The notes under the pieces: model-generated
Database searches by the model: none
Seen by the model: only the letters and a program-made list of their open reading frames with translations
What the model was told of the DNA's origin: nothing
Made by a program: the position numbers and the translations under genes
Part shown: positions 16,875 through 25,482 of the stretch, one piece after another
How positions within the stretch are numbered: the first letter of the stretch is position 1
How the letters are laid out: every line of letters begins with the position of its first letter
Assembly: GCA_963850345.1 (NCBI GenBank)
Contig: CAWKKW010000004.1
Location: 310,001 to 374,000 of the forward strand
DNA from: CAWKKW01 sp963850345
GTDB taxonomy: Bacteria > Acidobacteriota > Terriglobia > Terriglobales > Acidobacteriaceae
Reading direction: 5' to 3'
DNA length: 64,000 bases

Positions 16875-16905
16875 GGAGGAGATGGAGACATCTCCTCCTT
16901 TTGTT
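16875..16905 (+). terminator. Rho-independent terminator of the HU gene
   Basis: GGAGGAGATG pairs perfectly with CATCTCCTCC around a GAGA tetraloop, followed by TTTTGTTTG. The remaining bases up to 17137 hold nothing I can identify. Confidence 0.85.
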
Positions 16906-17137
16906 TGTAGCCTTGAAGTCTCTGGCGACTCTTCCAGGTAAGTAACAGAGGGTGATCTTTTTCTAGTCTTCGGGAACACGGCATCGTGGACGGGATGTTT
17001 TGACGGCCTGAAGGGTGCTGGCCGACGCCGCACTCAGAGTTCCAGCAAATGGATTTTTGGTCTTCGCAGCAAGCTAGAGTCGGAGAGGATCAGAGCTGCG
17101 CAATCGCGCTCTACCCGCAACGAGGGCAGGTGTAACC

Positions 17138-18232
17138 CTATTCGGCTCCGGTTAATGCGTAGTAGCCTTTGCGCGCCTGGATCTTGAGGCCGTCCCCTTT
17201 GCACTGGATATCGACCTTGCGATAGCCGCCATCCAGCTTGTTGTTGGTGGGCGTATAGCTGGCTACGTACTGCGTGCGTAGTTCGTCTTCGATTTGCTTG
17301 AACGCGGCTTCCATCTTCTTGCCGTTGTTGCCGACGTCGATCACGCGGCCGCCGGTCTGTTCAGCCATTCTGCGCATTTGCGAGTCGCCGCTGTAGCCGA
17401 AGCTCATATCTCCATAGAAGCCGCGATCCGCGATGAGCAACACGTAGATGATCGCATTCGCTTTCTGGGCCGCCTCGATCGCGTCGTTCGGCTTATAGCG
17501 ACTGCCCTGGTCTTCTCCGTCGGTCAGCAGGATCATGGCTTTTCGTCCAGTCTCCTGGCGGAGCTTGTCATTCGACGCCAGGTAGACAGCGTCATAGAGG
17601 ACGGTGCCCTTGGGCGTGCCATGCACTGGAACGGGGCCTTGCCCGATTCCCGGAACGCCCGCGGCGCCATTGCCTCCCGCTGTATTGATCTCAGCCTTGT
17701 CGAGGGAGCGTTCGAGCTCGCGCGGGTTGCTGGTGTAGTCCTGCATCAGGTTTACATCGACGTCGAACGAGATGAGAAACGCCTCGTCTTTCTGCCGAAG
17801 GACGCGCTTGAGAAAGGCGCTGCCGGTCTGCTGCTCCATGCCGAGCACATTGGTCTGGCTGCCGCTGGTGTCGAGCAGGATGCCGAGCGTCAGCGGTTGA
17901 TCCGCCTCCGCGGCGAAGTTCTTCAGCTTCTGCGCCTGCTTGTCTTCAAAGACAGAGCAATCGTCTCGGGTCAACGTGGAAACGAGGCCGTTGTGCTTGT
18001 CGCGTACGGTGAAGTACAAGCTGACCAGGTTAACGTTCACCTTCAGGGTCTCCGTGGACTGGTCTTCCTGGGTCTGGCTGGTATCCGGAGCCGTGCTCAT
18101 CGGGGGCGCGTCGGGCGATGGAGCGGATTGAGCGGCCAAAAAAACCGGAGCGAAGCAAGAGGCGGCAGTCAGAACGAGCGGCACGAAACGTTTGAAGGCA
18201 CAGAGATGCATGAGGCTTAGACGATGAGTCAT
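17138..18232 (-). CDS. VWA-domain exported protein (VWFA-related acidobacterial type, TIGR03436)
   Basis: About 364 residues. A signal peptide ('FVPLVLTAASCFAPVFLAAQ') is followed by a Pro/Ser/Thr-rich linker and an N-terminal beta unit 'VNVNLVSLYFTVRDKHNGLVSTLTRDDCSVFED', characteristic of the acidobacterial VWFA-related family. The VWA domain has an intact MIDAS start 'GILLDTSGSQ' and 'MILLTDGEDQG', and ends in 'YVASYTPTNNKLDGGYRKVDI'. Such proteins bind a divalent ion and probably mediate protein-protein contact in the periplasm; partners are unknown. The ATG at 18232 is a choice between this and 18211; neither has a clear ribosome site. Divergent from a second member of the family. Confidence 0.88.
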   Translation of the reverse strand: MTHRLSLMHLCAFKRFVPLVLTAASCFAPVFLAAQSAPSPDAPPMSTAPDTSQTQEDQSTETLKVNVNLVSLYFTVRDKHNGLVSTLTRDDCSVFEDKQAQKLKNFAAEADQPLTLGILLDTSGSQTNVLGMEQQTGSAFLKRVLRQKDEAFLISFDVDVNLMQDYTSNPRELERSLDKAEINTAGGNGAAGVPGIGQGPVPVHGTPKGTVLYDAVYLASNDKLRQETGRKAMILLTDGEDQGSRYKPNDAIEAAQKANAIIYVLLIADRGFYGDMSFGYSGDSQMRRMAEQTGGRVIDVGNNGKKMEAAFKQIEDELRTQYVASYTPTNNKLDGGYRKVDIQCKGDGLKIQARKGYYALTGAE

Positions 18233-18419
18233 GGTGGAAGGACAGCATACCCCAAGCGTTCGCAGCCAAGCCTGCTGTTTCGATCTGGTACTCTGGCATA
18301 GGTCGGCGAGTCTCCGATGACCGCGCAGGCGCATCTATATGAGTGCAAATGCAGTGCGAAGGCGTTGAGGCCTGAACCTCGCAACTTGTACGAACGACCT
18401 TTGGGGGTTTTTTACGGTG

Positions 18420-19706
18420 ATGCAAGGTGCCTTGGCGATTTTGCTGGCGTTCTTGATGTCGGGCCAGCCACAACAGCAGCAGAACGTACCAGATGCTCCT
18501 ACTCCGCAAGCCGCCCCGCAGAATGCACCGTTGGGAGATTTGAAGAACCAGGTTGCGCCTGGGAAATCGACCACCCCAGACAGCAACAACGACCGCACCC
18601 CGGCCGAGCAAGCCTCTCCAGGCACGGTGCAAGCTCCGCCACCGACGACTCCGCAGGATGAACCGCAGCAGGAACCACCCGAGTTGACTCCTCCGCCGGG
18701 ACAGGGTGCCTTCCGGCTCAATCCGGTGAATGTGACGCTGGTTCTGGTGCCGGTCACGGTTCGCGATTCGAAACACAACCTGGTGGCCGGGCTGACCTGG
18801 CGCGACTTCCGCGTTTTCGAGAATGGTCGCCCTCAGCGCATTTCGTACTTCTTCACCGATCCGCTTCCGTTGTCTGTGGCGTTTGTGCTTGACCAGAGCG
18901 TACCGGCGGACACGATGGACAAGGTAAACCAGAGCCTTACAGCTGTGACCGGCGCTTTTGGGCCGTCCGACTCCGTAGCTGTCTTCACCTACAACAAGTT
19001 CATCCAGCAGCGTACGGAGTTCACTGCGGCGCAGGGCAACCGCCTGCCGGTGATTCTGGCGCAGTCCAAGGGCTCGGGGCGGGATATGGGCAGCCCGGAC
19101 CAGGGCGGACCGCTCTCAGTGGGTCCTACGATCAATAACAAGCAGGTGGATCCGAACCTGGCTCCGCAGCGCGGCAATGCCGGTATTCAGCTGCTCATTC
19201 CGAAGGAAGTTCACCCGCTGAACGACGCCCTGCTCGCAGCTGCCACTGAGTTGGCCAAGCAGGGCAAGGATCGCCGGCGGATCATCTACGTGATCAGCGA
19301 TGGCAAGGAGTACGGCAGCAAGGCATCCTACCGTGAAGTTGTGCGTTTCATGCTGGCGAACAACATCACCACCTACGCAACCCTGGTGGGAGACTCGGCC
19401 ACCTGGGGTGTCGGCTATCTCGACAAGATTCACATTCCGCTGCTCCCGACCAACAACATACTGCCGAAATACACACTGGCCACCGGCGGCACGCTCGAGG
19501 CGGAATTCTCAACGCGCGGGATCGAAAAGAGCTTTGAAGATATCGGGGCCTCCATCCGCAATCAGTACCTGATCGCGTACAGCAGCCACGAACGGGCCAT
19601 CGACGGCAAGTTCCGCGAGATCGAAGTGCGGACTCCGGGCCGCCCGGGGCTGGATATTACTGCGAAGCGCGGCTACTACCCCTCGGCGGTCGACGCGCGC
19701 CCGTGA
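18420..19706 (+). CDS. VWA-domain exported protein with degenerate MIDAS (TIGR03436 type)
   Basis: 428 residues. A short hydrophobic N-terminus ('GALAILLAFLMSG') is followed by a 70-residue Pro/Gln-rich disordered region, then 'VNVTLVLVPVTVRDSKHNLVAGLTWRDFRVFENG', the family's beta unit, and a VWA domain. The MIDAS DxSxS is altered: 'FVLDQSVP' keeps Asp and the first Ser but has Pro where the second Ser should be, so ion binding is probably changed. 'IIYVISDGKEYGSKA' retains the later Asp. GGGGG lies 9 nt before a GTG at 18417 and 12 nt before this ATG. It overlaps the EamA gene by GTGA. Confidence 0.88.
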   Translation: MQGALAILLAFLMSGQPQQQQNVPDAPTPQAAPQNAPLGDLKNQVAPGKSTTPDSNNDRTPAEQASPGTVQAPPPTTPQDEPQQEPPELTPPPGQGAFRLNPVNVTLVLVPVTVRDSKHNLVAGLTWRDFRVFENGRPQRISYFFTDPLPLSVAFVLDQSVPADTMDKVNQSLTAVTGAFGPSDSVAVFTYNKFIQQRTEFTAAQGNRLPVILAQSKGSGRDMGSPDQGGPLSVGPTINNKQVDPNLAPQRGNAGIQLLIPKEVHPLNDALLAAATELAKQGKDRRRIIYVISDGKEYGSKASYREVVRFMLANNITTYATLVGDSATWGVGYLDKIHIPLLPTNNILPKYTLATGGTLEAEFSTRGIEKSFEDIGASIRNQYLIAYSSHERAIDGKFREIEVRTPGRPGLDITAKRGYYPSAVDARP

Positions 19707-20566
19707 CGTTGGCGCCCGGGGCCGCTACCGGGCTCAGCCTGCTGGCTGCGTTGTCGTGGGGGGCAGGCGATTTCAGCGGAGGCTTTGCCACCCGTAGAGC
19801 CTCTCCCTTCCTGGTCGTTTCTGTCGCCCACGGTTTCAGCTTGCTGCTGCTGTTGCTGTTTCACAGTCACGCGGGGCCAGCCAACCTGGAACTTGCCCGG
19901 CTCGGGATATTCGCAGGAATTGCGGGCGGAGTCGCGCTGATTGCGTTCTACCAGGCGCTGTCACTGGGCGAAATGGGCGTGACGGCGGCACTGGGCGGTG
20001 TGCTCAGCGCGGCCATTCCCGTTAGCTTCGCGATGCTGACGCAAGGAAGCCCCAAGCCGCTGCAGCTTGCCGGCTTCGCAGTCGCCGCCGTTGCCATCTG
20101 GCTGATTGCCTATGCTCCCGGCAGCCAGGCGCATGTCCGCGGATTGCTGTTGGCCACGCTGGCAGGCCTGGGTTTCGGCATCTTCTTGATCCTGCTGAAA
20201 CGCACGGGGAGCGAAAGCCTGTATTGGGCGGTTACGTTTTCGCGGGCTGCCAGCACGGCCGTGGCGTTGCTGCTCCTGCTGATGACAAGCTTACGGCGCA
20301 AGCCGGAGTCGCCTCTGCTGAGCGCAGGCTGGAAGCCGGCCCTGCTGGTCGCCGCCTTGGCTGGCTTGCTTGATACGGGCGGAAATTTTCTCTACACCTG
20401 GGCGTCGACGTTTGGCCGGCTGGACGTCACGGCCGTGCTCTCTTCGATGTATCCGGCTGTGACCATGCTGCTGGCGGTAGTGCTGCTGCGGGAGCGCACA
20501 TCGCGACTACAAGCAGCCGGCATGGGTCTGGCCCTTGCCGCTGTCTCGCTGATCTCGTTCGCGTAG
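19703..20566 (+). CDS. EamA/DMT-family membrane transporter
   Basis: 287 residues with ten hydrophobic helices in two repeats of five, the drug/metabolite transporter architecture. 'LAALSWGAGDFSGGF' opens the first EamA repeat, and 'LLDTGGNFLYTWASTFGRLDVTAVLSSMYPAVTMLLAVVLLRE' closes the second; the Y-P-x-x-T-x-x-L-A-x-x-x-L-x-E pattern is the family hallmark. Export or import of a small metabolite is expected, but the substrate cannot be read. The GTG start overlaps the VWA gene's stop (GTGA), so they share a transcript. Confidence 0.9.
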   Translation: MTLAPGAATGLSLLAALSWGAGDFSGGFATRRASPFLVVSVAHGFSLLLLLLFHSHAGPANLELARLGIFAGIAGGVALIAFYQALSLGEMGVTAALGGVLSAAIPVSFAMLTQGSPKPLQLAGFAVAAVAIWLIAYAPGSQAHVRGLLLATLAGLGFGIFLILLKRTGSESLYWAVTFSRAASTAVALLLLLMTSLRRKPESPLLSAGWKPALLVAALAGLLDTGGNFLYTWASTFGRLDVTAVLSSMYPAVTMLLAVVLLRERTSRLQAAGMGLALAAVSLISFA

Positions 20567-20578
20567 TGGAGAATCCAG

Positions 20579-21385
20579 CTAGAGCTTGACTTTGCTTACG
20601 TCGATGCTGGATTTGGGGTACTTCATCTTCAGGCGCTTCATGGCTTCCACCATGATGGCCGAGATCGCCACGTTGCGATACCACTTGTGGTCAGAGGGGA
20701 TGATGAACCACGGCGCATGCGCGCGACTCGTATTTGAGATGGCTTTCTCGTAGGCCCGCATGTATTCGGGCCAGTACGAGCGTTCGGCAAAGTCGGACTC
20801 CGAAAGCTTCCAGTGTTTGTCCGGATCGGAGAGCCTTGATTCCAGGCGGCGCGTCTGTTCGTCGCGGCTGATATGGAGAAAGAACTTGAGAATGGTGACC
20901 CCGTCCTCGGCGAGACTCTCTTCGAACTGCACGATCTGCCGAATGCGCGCGTGGGCCACCTTGTCGCTGATCGTCTTGTGAACGCAGGTGACCAGCACGT
21001 CTTCATAGTGAGAGCGATTGAAGATGCCGATGGTGCCGCGTGCCGGTACACGCTTGTGAATGCGCCACAGAAAGTCGTGTTTGAGTTCGAGAGGCGTGGG
21101 CTCTTTGAAGGCTGAAACGTCGCAGGCCTGCGGATTGACTCCGGTGAAAATGTGCCGGATGGTGCCGTCTTTGCCGGCTGTGTCCATGCCCTGAAGAACC
21201 ACCAGCACGGCATGCCTGCCGTCTGCGGTGAGCAGCTCCTGCAGCTCGTCCAGTTGCTGACGATGGTGCTCAAGGTCCGGAGCGGCCTCGGCCTTATTGG
21301 TATAGTCGCCGGTGTCGTCGGTCGAGATGCGGGACAGCCGGATCTTCTCGTGGGAACCCACGAGGTACGGACTCTTCACTTTCAT
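20579..21385 (-). CDS. PPK2-family polyphosphate kinase
   Basis: 268 residues, single-domain PPK2. The Walker A is 'LQGMDTAGKDGTIRHIF', the lid region 'GIFNRSHYEDVLVTCVH', and 'YWPEYMRAYEKAISNTS' follows. PPK2 enzymes use polyphosphate to phosphorylate nucleoside mono- or diphosphates; length and motif spelling fit the single-domain AMP/ADP-phosphorylating group, but class cannot be fixed by eye. The enzyme is cytoplasmic. It is convergent with the EamA gene (12 nt apart) and lies next to tatA on the same strand. Confidence 0.92.
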   Translation of the reverse strand: MKVKSPYLVGSHEKIRLSRISTDDTGDYTNKAEAAPDLEHHRQQLDELQELLTADGRHAVLVVLQGMDTAGKDGTIRHIFTGVNPQACDVSAFKEPTPLELKHDFLWRIHKRVPARGTIGIFNRSHYEDVLVTCVHKTISDKVAHARIRQIVQFEESLAEDGVTILKFFLHISRDEQTRRLESRLSDPDKHWKLSESDFAERSYWPEYMRAYEKAISNTSRAHAPWFIIPSDHKWYRNVAISAIMVEAMKRLKMKYPKSSIDVSKVKL

Positions 21386-21442
21386 CGAGAACCAGAGGTG
21401 GCGGGGCGCACCGGCTGAACCGCAGCCCCGCTCAAAACCAAG

Positions 21443-21655
21443 TTACTTAACCTGCGGAACTTCAGGCTTCGGGGCCACTGGTGCGGCGGCGTCCTGCTTG
21501 GGTGTGTCTGGATTTCCCTTGATGCCATCTTTAAAGCCGCGCAGTCCTTCGCCCAGGCCCTTGCCGAGTTCGGGCAGCTTGCGGGGTCCAAAGATCAGAA
21601 GCGCGATCACCAATACGATGATGAGGTGACTCGGTGTTAAGAGATTATCGAACAT
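21443..21655 (-). CDS. tatA: Twin-arginine translocase subunit TatA/TatE
   Basis: 70 residues. A single N-terminal membrane helix 'HLIIVLVIALLIFGPRKL' leads into the amphipathic helix 'PELGKGLGEGLRGFKDGI', with the invariant Phe-Gly-Pro hinge. The C-terminus is a short Pro/Ala-rich tail. TatA polymerises to form the transient pore for folded proteins. No tatB or tatC is in this window, so this is a stand-alone copy. GGAGG lies 8 nt before the ATG. Confidence 0.95.
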   Translation of the reverse strand: MFDNLLTPSHLIIVLVIALLIFGPRKLPELGKGLGEGLRGFKDGIKGNPDTPKQDAAAPVAPKPEVPQVK

Positions 21656-21791
21656 AGTTGGAATTCCTCCCGGAATCCGCAGATTGAGATGGTCTCAACC
21701 GGTAAGAACGCGGGCTTTCTCCCGTTTTGATTATTGTCGCACAGAGCACAGGGCGCCGTAGGAACTTCGTAAGCAGTACGTAGGCCGGGGC

Positions 21792-22238
21792 TCAACTGGA
21801 TTGTCCCAGCTTGGTTGGCCCCTCGCCAAGCCTTTGACGAACCAGATTGTAGAAATTTGAAATATTTTCATTCGCGCCCAGGGTCAGCCGGCGATACACC
21901 TTGAGCAAGGGGTAGAGGCGCGAGCCGTGGACATCCAGGGTAGGCAGGGAGAGATCGCCGCCAGGGTACACCGACATAATCCACTCGCCGCCAAACTGCC
22001 GCCGCAAAACTTCCCCGAAGTAGCTGCCCCACAAGCGGGTGAGAAACTCCTGATCTTCGGCTGCCGGAGGCTCGGTCTGGGCCAGGATGCCCTCCAGGAT
22101 CGCTACCGATTCGTCGCTAAAATCGAGGCGCTGGCGATGCTCCGTTCGGGCTGTGGCTACGGCCTGCTCGGCATAGGCCGTCATCATGGCCTGGAGAGAA
22201 TCGAAGGTGGCGGCATTCAGGCGTTCGCGCGTGTCCAT
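21792..22238 (-). CDS. Uncharacterised cytoplasmic protein
   Basis: About 148 residues from the ATG at 22238 ('MDTRERLNAATFDSLQAMM'). The sequence is largely helical, with 'DEEFLTRLWGSYFGEVLRR'-like and 'FGGEWIMSVYPGGDLSLPTLDV' segments (the exact first segment reads EDQEFLTRLWGSYFGEVLRR) and a final 'ISNFYNLVRQRLGEG'. The 'W-G-x-Y-F-G-E-V' block followed by 'G-G-x-W' is seen in small bacterial proteins of unknown function. The frame stays open to 22451, but that would overlap the divergent gene and lacks a ribosome site. I do not recognise a family. Confidence 0.65.
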   Translation of the reverse strand: MDTRERLNAATFDSLQAMMTAYAEQAVATARTEHRQRLDFSDESVAILEGILAQTEPPAAEDQEFLTRLWGSYFGEVLRRQFGGEWIMSVYPGGDLSLPTLDVHGSRLYPLLKVYRRLTLGANENISNFYNLVRQRLGEGPTKLGQSS

Positions 22239-22413
22239 CTGGTACCAGAGTATCCGGTTCAAGCCTCCGCAGGTGAGGTGGTCTGACAGAAGGCCTCCGC
22301 GCCATGTATCTTGAAGAGTCAGCAGCAAATTTTCATCAACACCGTACCGAGAGCTGGGGCAGTGCCGGTGACCAGGGTTGATGAGCCATTTTGATCGGGG
22401 GTCTGTTCTGCGC

Positions 22414-23106
22414 ATGCGCAATTCTGGTTTAGGAGTTCGGCGGGCACTCATCCTGCTCGTCGCGGTGGTCGGTATGTCTGTTCACAGTCAGAGGCTGGTA
22501 GCCCAGAGTACCCCGGTCTATACGCCGCCAACCGTAGCTCCGGCCGAACCGCTCGCCGATGTCCGTTATGACCACCGTTACGAAGTCTATGGCGGGTTTG
22601 CCTACTCCCACTTTGACGCAGGCCCCAATGTGCTCGAAGGCGCCAACCTGGGTGGATTCGATGTGCAGGGAGCACGCTTCTTCACCAGGCGATGGGCGGC
22701 TGTCGGCAATGCTCGCGGCTACTATGGCACCTCGGCTGCGGTCCCCAACCGTTTCGGCATCTCGGGACCTTTCGTGAGTGAACACATGTTCCTGGGCGGC
22801 CCAGAATATCGCGGCCCCAGCAACCAGCATGGATCGATCACCCTGCATGCGCTGTTTGGTGGAGCCTACGGCCTGTTCGATCACGCGTTGAACGGTGTTC
22901 CTCCAGGTGAGGTCGGCTTTTTCAAGAACCAACTCACGTTTGGCGCGGCCATTGGCGGTTCCATCGATCTGAACCGCTCCTCGAAACTTGCGTTGCGCAT
23001 CTCGCCCGACGCCACTCTGACCAACTTTGGCAGCGCGGGAATCAAGGAGCAGTTCGCCATCTCGGTCGGCATTCTTTACCGGCTCGGCAAGGGCACGCTC
23101 AAGTAA
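22414..23106 (+). CDS. Outer-membrane beta-barrel-type protein
   Basis: About 230 residues. The signal peptide is 'RALILLVAVVGMSVHSQRLVAQ'. The mature chain alternates polar and aromatic/hydrophobic residues in successive strands: 'YEVYGGFAYSHFD', 'FDVQGARFFTRRWAAVGNARGYYG', 'GSITLHALFGGAYGLFD', 'KLALRISPDATLTNF', 'QFAISVGILYRLG'. The last strand nearly reaches the C-terminus, typical of a small 8-stranded barrel of the OmpA/OmpW type. The ATG at 22414 gives the best signal peptide; an ATG at 22381 is also in frame. Function unknown. Confidence 0.78.
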   Translation: MRNSGLGVRRALILLVAVVGMSVHSQRLVAQSTPVYTPPTVAPAEPLADVRYDHRYEVYGGFAYSHFDAGPNVLEGANLGGFDVQGARFFTRRWAAVGNARGYYGTSAAVPNRFGISGPFVSEHMFLGGPEYRGPSNQHGSITLHALFGGAYGLFDHALNGVPPGEVGFFKNQLTFGAAIGGSIDLNRSSKLALRISPDATLTNFGSAGIKEQFAISVGILYRLGKGTLK

Positions 23107-23199
23107 CGGCGTAGCGGTCTAAAGTACCTTTCCGTAAGACCCAAACCAGGGGCCTGCCCGATTATTTTGTGGCAGACGGCCCCGGTGCATGCTAACTCT

Positions 23200-24987
23200 A
23201 TGCCAGCAACCAACGAGTTCCGGCTGGGGCAGGGGATGAAGCACTTTGGGCCATTTCAATTCGACACGCAGAACGAGTGTCTGTGGCGCGACGGGGTTCG
23301 CCTCAACATCAAGCCCAAGCCCTACTCTGTCCTGCGATACCTGGTCGAACATCCGCAACGGCTGGTGACGCACGACGAACTGCTCGAGGCGCTCTGGGCA
23401 GAGACCTACGTCCAGCCGCAGGTCTTGCGCACGTATGTGCTCGAACTGCGCAAGCTGCTGGGCGACGATGCCGACCATCCGCGGTTCATCGCGACCATCC
23501 CTAAGCGCGGATACCACTTTCTACTGCCGGTCACGGAGGCTCTCTCGCCAGCGCACGAGGGCACGCCGACGCAAGCCAGCATCGTAGGCCGAGACCGCGA
23601 GCTCACCGTTCTGGGCGAGTGCCTCGCGAGGGCGTTCCGGGGCGAGCGGCAGGTCCTCTTCATCACCGGAGAGGCGGGCGGGGGAAAGACCGCGCTGGTC
23701 GAAGCATTCTCCAGGGACGCGAGCGAGCAGGCTGTGGTCGCCTGGGGACGATGCAGTGAAGGACTTGCCGGCCAGGAGGCATACGGGCCCGTTCTGGAGT
23801 GCTTGCGCGACCTGGAAGAAGCGACCGAGCAAAGGAAGTCCGCCGCAGCGAGCGCAGCCCTGCCCAAACGGCATGATGGGGACAGGAATTCATTCCCATG
23901 GACAGTGAGCGAGTTCTGCGAGGCGATCGAGCGCACGGCCGAACGCGAGCCGTTAGTCCTGATTCTGGAAGACCTGCATTGGGCCGACACCGCCACCCTG
24001 GACCTGCTCGCAGCCATGGCCAGGCGTCGGAACAGGGCGCGCGTGATGCTGGTCATGACCTGCGGAGCGGCAGGTGACAGCGAAGGTCTGCTGGCGATGC
24101 GGCGAGTCCGTCAGGATTTGATATCGCGGCATCTAGCATCATCCATCCCGCTTGAGGCGTTAACGGAAGCCGACGTTGCCGCGTACGTTGCCGCAACGCT
24201 GGCGCGACTCGCACCGGGCACACCGCCTACAGAAGTTGCTGCGCTGGTGCACCAGCAATCCGACGGAAACCCCATGTTCATGGTGGCGATGGTCGACCAC
24301 CTGCTCTCGCAGAAGCTGGTGGTGCCGGAAAACGGCGGCTGGACGACGAGCGTGCCACTGGCCGATGTGGAGATCGGAATTCCGCAGCAGCTTGCGGATC
24401 TGATCGGCCTGCAGCTACTGCAACGTCCAGCCTGGGAGCAGCGGCTCCTAGAAGCGGGCGCGGTGAGTGGTGTGGTGTTTCCTGTATGGTCTGCCGCGGC
24501 GGCGCTCGACGTGAACCCTGCGGAAGCAGAGGAACAATACGAGGCGTTGGCGAGACAGGTTTCCTTCCTGCACGCCGGCGGTCACGACGAGCTCCCCGAC
24601 GGTACGCGTTCCAGCTTTTATGTTTTCTCGAATCGCATCTACCGCGACGTGCTGTATCAGCGGCAGCCTGCGGCGCGGCGTTCGCTCGCGCACCTACGAA
24701 TTGCCGAGCGCCTCAAGGCGCTCTTTGCCGATCGTGAGACCAGCATCGCACTCGAACTCGCCGCGCATTTCGAAGCCGCCGGTGACTGGGGCCGAGCAGC
24801 CGACGCGCTCTGCCTTGCCGCCAACAGCGCCATTGAACGCCAGTCCGGTGCGGATGCGGCTGGTCTGCTGACTCGGTCACTGGAACTGTTACAAAATATG
24901 CCTGCCTGGCAGCGAACGGGCCGCGAAGAGCGCATTCAGCAGCAGATCGCGGGTCTCGCCGAAGCGCTGAACATGGCGCGCGTCTAG
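23200..24987 (+). CDS. Winged-helix transcriptional regulator fused to an AAA ATPase domain
   Basis: About 595 residues. An OmpR/CadC-type winged helix comes first ('FGPFQFDTQNECLWRDGVRL', 'LLEALWAETYVQPQVLRTYV', 'FIATIPKRGYHFLLPV'), then a STAND/AAA-type ATPase with Walker A 'ITGEAGGGKTALV' and Walker B-like 'VLILEDLHWADTATLDLLA', then helical repeats that stop earlier than in full-length members of this group. These ATP-controlled activators are frequent in Acidobacteriota; their signals are unknown. Start codon is uncertain: TTG 23167, GTG 23188, ATG 23200 and ATG 23236 are all in frame and none has a convincing Shine-Dalgarno. Confidence 0.85.
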   Translation: MPATNEFRLGQGMKHFGPFQFDTQNECLWRDGVRLNIKPKPYSVLRYLVEHPQRLVTHDELLEALWAETYVQPQVLRTYVLELRKLLGDDADHPRFIATIPKRGYHFLLPVTEALSPAHEGTPTQASIVGRDRELTVLGECLARAFRGERQVLFITGEAGGGKTALVEAFSRDASEQAVVAWGRCSEGLAGQEAYGPVLECLRDLEEATEQRKSAAASAALPKRHDGDRNSFPWTVSEFCEAIERTAEREPLVLILEDLHWADTATLDLLAAMARRRNRARVMLVMTCGAAGDSEGLLAMRRVRQDLISRHLASSIPLEALTEADVAAYVAATLARLAPGTPPTEVAALVHQQSDGNPMFMVAMVDHLLSQKLVVPENGGWTTSVPLADVEIGIPQQLADLIGLQLLQRPAWEQRLLEAGAVSGVVFPVWSAAAALDVNPAEAEEQYEALARQVSFLHAGGHDELPDGTRSSFYVFSNRIYRDVLYQRQPAARRSLAHLRIAERLKALFADRETSIALELAAHFEAAGDWGRAADALCLAANSAIERQSGADAAGLLTRSLELLQNMPAWQRTGREERIQQQIAGLAEALNMARV

Positions 24988-25133
24988 AGCATCTCTCGCC
25001 GACGCAATCGCCTGGGATAGGCTCGCGATCCAATCCGGCCGCGCTGTCTGTCCAGAAATCCCCCTCCCAAGATTTGACAACAATTAGACGGGGATTTGAC
25101 GCGCGCAAAATTTTCCAGAGCTACTGTGTCACG

Positions 25134-25294
25134 TGTGGGTAGGAAACATCACTATGCAATAGAACGGATGGCCCGCCGCTCGTTGCTGGAGGACGCCGCC
25201 CACAGATTTCTAAAGTTCGGACAATGAGAGCTCACGTATGAGCGACATTTCATCCCCCCGGTTGAGTGTTCAAGTGGGCTCTCATCTTTTTTTT
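25134..25294 (+). ncRNA. Putative small RNA ending in a strong terminator
   Basis: No gene occupies 24988-25482. In it TGTGGG (25134-25139) pairs with CCCACA (25199-25204), a 20-nt linker follows, then ATGAGAGCTCAC (25224-25235) pairs with GTGGGCTCTCAT (25274-25285, one G.T wobble), followed directly by C and eight T residues (25287-25294). The second stem encloses a 38-nt loop with a smaller TTGA/TCAA hairpin. No protein gene on this strand ends nearby except the regulator, about 240 nt upstream, so either that gene has a long 3' UTR or a separate transcript of about 160 nt is made. A TTGACG at 25096 is a possible -35 without a good partner. I do not recognise an RNA family. Confidence 0.4.
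25224..25294 (+). terminator. Rho-independent terminator with 12-bp stem and T8 tail
   Basis: Right part of the putative small RNA: ATGAGAGCTCAC / GTGGGCTCTCAT, then C and eight T residues. The loop is unusually large (38 nt). Confidence 0.6.
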
Positions 25295-25419
25295 CCAAAA
25301 TCGCAACACTGCAGTTTGAAGTCTCTTTTCTGCCCAGTTCTTGCGTTACTTCGTGCGGCCGGTGAGGTGTCGGACCCGGCCGTGCGAAGGTGAACTCCTT
25401 TCCACCGCGAGCACGAGAA

Positions 25420-25449
25420 ATCCCCACCCTCTTTACTGAGGATGGGGAT
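25420..25449 (-). terminator. Terminator-like hairpin after ndk
   Basis: ATCCCCA-C-CCTC pairs with GAGG-A-TGGGGAT (7 + 4 bp, one C/A mismatch) around a 6-nt loop. It lies 34 nt past the ndk stop codon on the ndk strand. The following sequence (TTTCTCG) is a weak T-tract. Confidence 0.55.
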
Positions 25450-25482
25450 GTGTTCGTTTCGGATGCAGCTTGAAGTGACGCG

